Source: an uncultured Porphyromonas sp.
Lineage (GTDB): Bacteria; Bacteroidota; Bacteroidia; Bacteroidales; Porphyromonadaceae
NCBI GenBank assembly: GCA_900538385.1
Contig: UWSO01000009.1
Coordinates: 1-63,799, forward strand
Direction of reading: 5' to 3'
Length of the DNA: 63,799 bases
Under the pieces are notes generated by a model. The model was not told the DNA's origin and searched no databases. It worked only from the letters and a program-made list of their open reading frames with translations. The first letter of the stretch is position 1, and each line of letters begins with the position of its first letter. Of the stretch, positions 63,075 to 63,799 are shown piece by piece. The position numbers and the translations under genes are program-made.

Positions 63075-63683
63075 CTAAAGCTGTGCCAACGCTTGCTTGA
63101 TCACCTGCTCTACGGGGGTGTCGGGCTTGACAGTCATAATCTGCTTCACCACCTTGCGCACATTGGCCTCCGCAAAGCCCAGCATCTTGAGTGCCGAGAT
63201 CGCCTCCTCAGCCACCTCACGAGCTGCCCGCGAACCGATACCCGCCGTCACATCGTCACGATCTGTCAGCGTCTCGGGTAGCTTACCCTTGAGGTCCACG
63301 ATGATGCGCTGTGCCGTCTTGAGTCCGATGCCCTTGACCATCTTGAGCCGCTTGTCATCGCCACTCTCGATCACCTCCGCCAGCTCTAGCGGTGCCAGAC
63401 TAGAGAGGATCACACGAGCCGTAGCGGGTCCCACACCGGACACGGTAATCAGCTTCGCAAAGAGCGCCTGCTCCTCCCTCGTGTAGAAGCCGTACAGATC
63501 ACACACCTCGCCCTGACGCATCACCTCCGTGATCCAGAGTCGCACTGGCGCATCACGCTCCAGCCCATGCAGCGTATCATAAGTAGAGAGCGATATATTG
63601 ACATCGTAGCCCACCCCGCTACAGTCCACATAGGCGTTGGTCGGTGTGAGCGTATCTATCGTGCCACGTAAGTATGCAATCAT
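63075..63683 (-). CDS. ruvA: Holliday junction helicase subunit RuvA
   Basis: 202 residues from the ATG at 63683; the frame extends to 63752, but MIAYLRGTID is the standard N-terminus. OB-fold (about 1-64), tandem HhH region (LITVSGVGPATARVILS and MVKGIGLKTAQRIIVDLKGKL, about 75-135) and the C-terminal RuvB-contacting domain (ALKMLGFAEANVRKVVKQI, about 155-200). It holds Holliday junctions for RuvB-driven branch migration. First gene of ruvA-sprA. Confidence 0.97.
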   Translation of the reverse strand: MIAYLRGTIDTLTPTNAYVDCSGVGYDVNISLSTYDTLHGLERDAPVRLWITEVMRQGEVCDLYGFYTREEQALFAKLITVSGVGPATARVILSSLAPLELAEVIESGDDKRLKMVKGIGLKTAQRIIVDLKGKLPETLTDRDDVTAGIGSRAAREVAEEAISALKMLGFAEANVRKVVKQIMTVKPDTPVEQVIKQALAQL

Positions 63684-63709
63684 AATCTTAGTATCTAGGT
63701 AAATCACCG

Positions 63710-63717
63710 CAAAGTTA
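63710..63717 (-). promoter_or_regulatory. Candidate -7 box of ruvA
   Basis: Minus-strand TAACTTTG matches TAnnTTTG, about 27 nt before the ruvA ATG. From here to the window end I see only a small palindrome GTAGGTTTACCTAC (63761-63774) and no supported gene. Confidence 0.5.
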
Positions 63718-63799
63718 GTGGTTATTGACCAAAGGGTAGAGGGCTGACGCATTATACGGGGTAGGTTTACCTACGCCTTAATGAAGGATCTCGGGAAAT

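Noticed and set aside
63753..63799. Gene entering from the right edge
   Set aside because: All minus-strand frames close within about 35 nt of the edge and nothing recognisable can be read in so short a piece.

Overview
The window looks like a chromosomal segment of a Porphyromonas-type member of the Bacteroidota. The evidence is Bacteroidota-style promoters (a TAnnTTTG -7 box, e.g. at 12299, 22070, 34940, 41310), type IX secretion (T9SS) genes porQ, porV and sprA/sov, a secreted C10 protease with a T9SS C-terminal sorting domain, and a dnaA-wbpD gene order that I remember from Porphyromonas gingivalis. The species cannot be fixed from sequence reading alone. Most of the window is a moderately GC-rich core genome. 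Positions about 1500-5750 are clearly more AT-rich and look acquired.

Layout. 1-5750: accessory block with a terminator, a 5'-truncated relaxase, a coiled-coil membrane partner, and a leftward unit of a double-headed adenine methyltransferase, an HNH nuclease and a 5'-nucleotidase. It abuts the 3' side of tRNA-Ser(GCT). 5800-11830: leftward rseP-mutS2-HhH protein. 12275-18650: TetR regulator with a palindromic candidate operator, followed by a complete tripartite RND efflux operon. 19217-21667: dnaA, wbpD-like acetyltransferase, thioesterase. 22106-34459: valS, galE, then a long rightward run gcvH-purE-ispG-dut-TPR-lipoprotein-EnvC-like-ribF. 35075-40816: a 1913-residue secreted C10 protease with leucine-rich and InlB-type repeats. 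41325-45144: LytS/LytR-type two-component pair. 45571-54253: GIN-domain protein, BI-1 protein, porQ-cmk-ispH-lipoprotein-comM, porV-ispF. 54437-55060: a small membrane protein and the remnant of a ParB-like gene. 55444-63683: leftward ruvA-sprA.

How the genes fit together. SprA (translocon), PorV (shuttle) and PorQ are outer-membrane parts of the T9SS. WbpD makes a sugar precursor of the A-LPS to which T9SS cargo is attached in P. gingivalis, and the C10 protease is an obvious cargo. Three genes of the MEP isoprenoid pathway (ispG, ispH, ispF) also fall in the window.

The most unusual feature is a family of intergenic arrays built from 21-22-nt units with dyad-symmetric cores (CCTCCGAAG, CTTCCGAAG, CCACGTGG, GTTCC..GGAAC). 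Six main arrays and two short ones lie between operons. Some share the same order of units although they are tens of kilobases apart, and some units double as transcription terminators. They are not CRISPR. Most other opposite-strand open frames are shadows of the genes listed.
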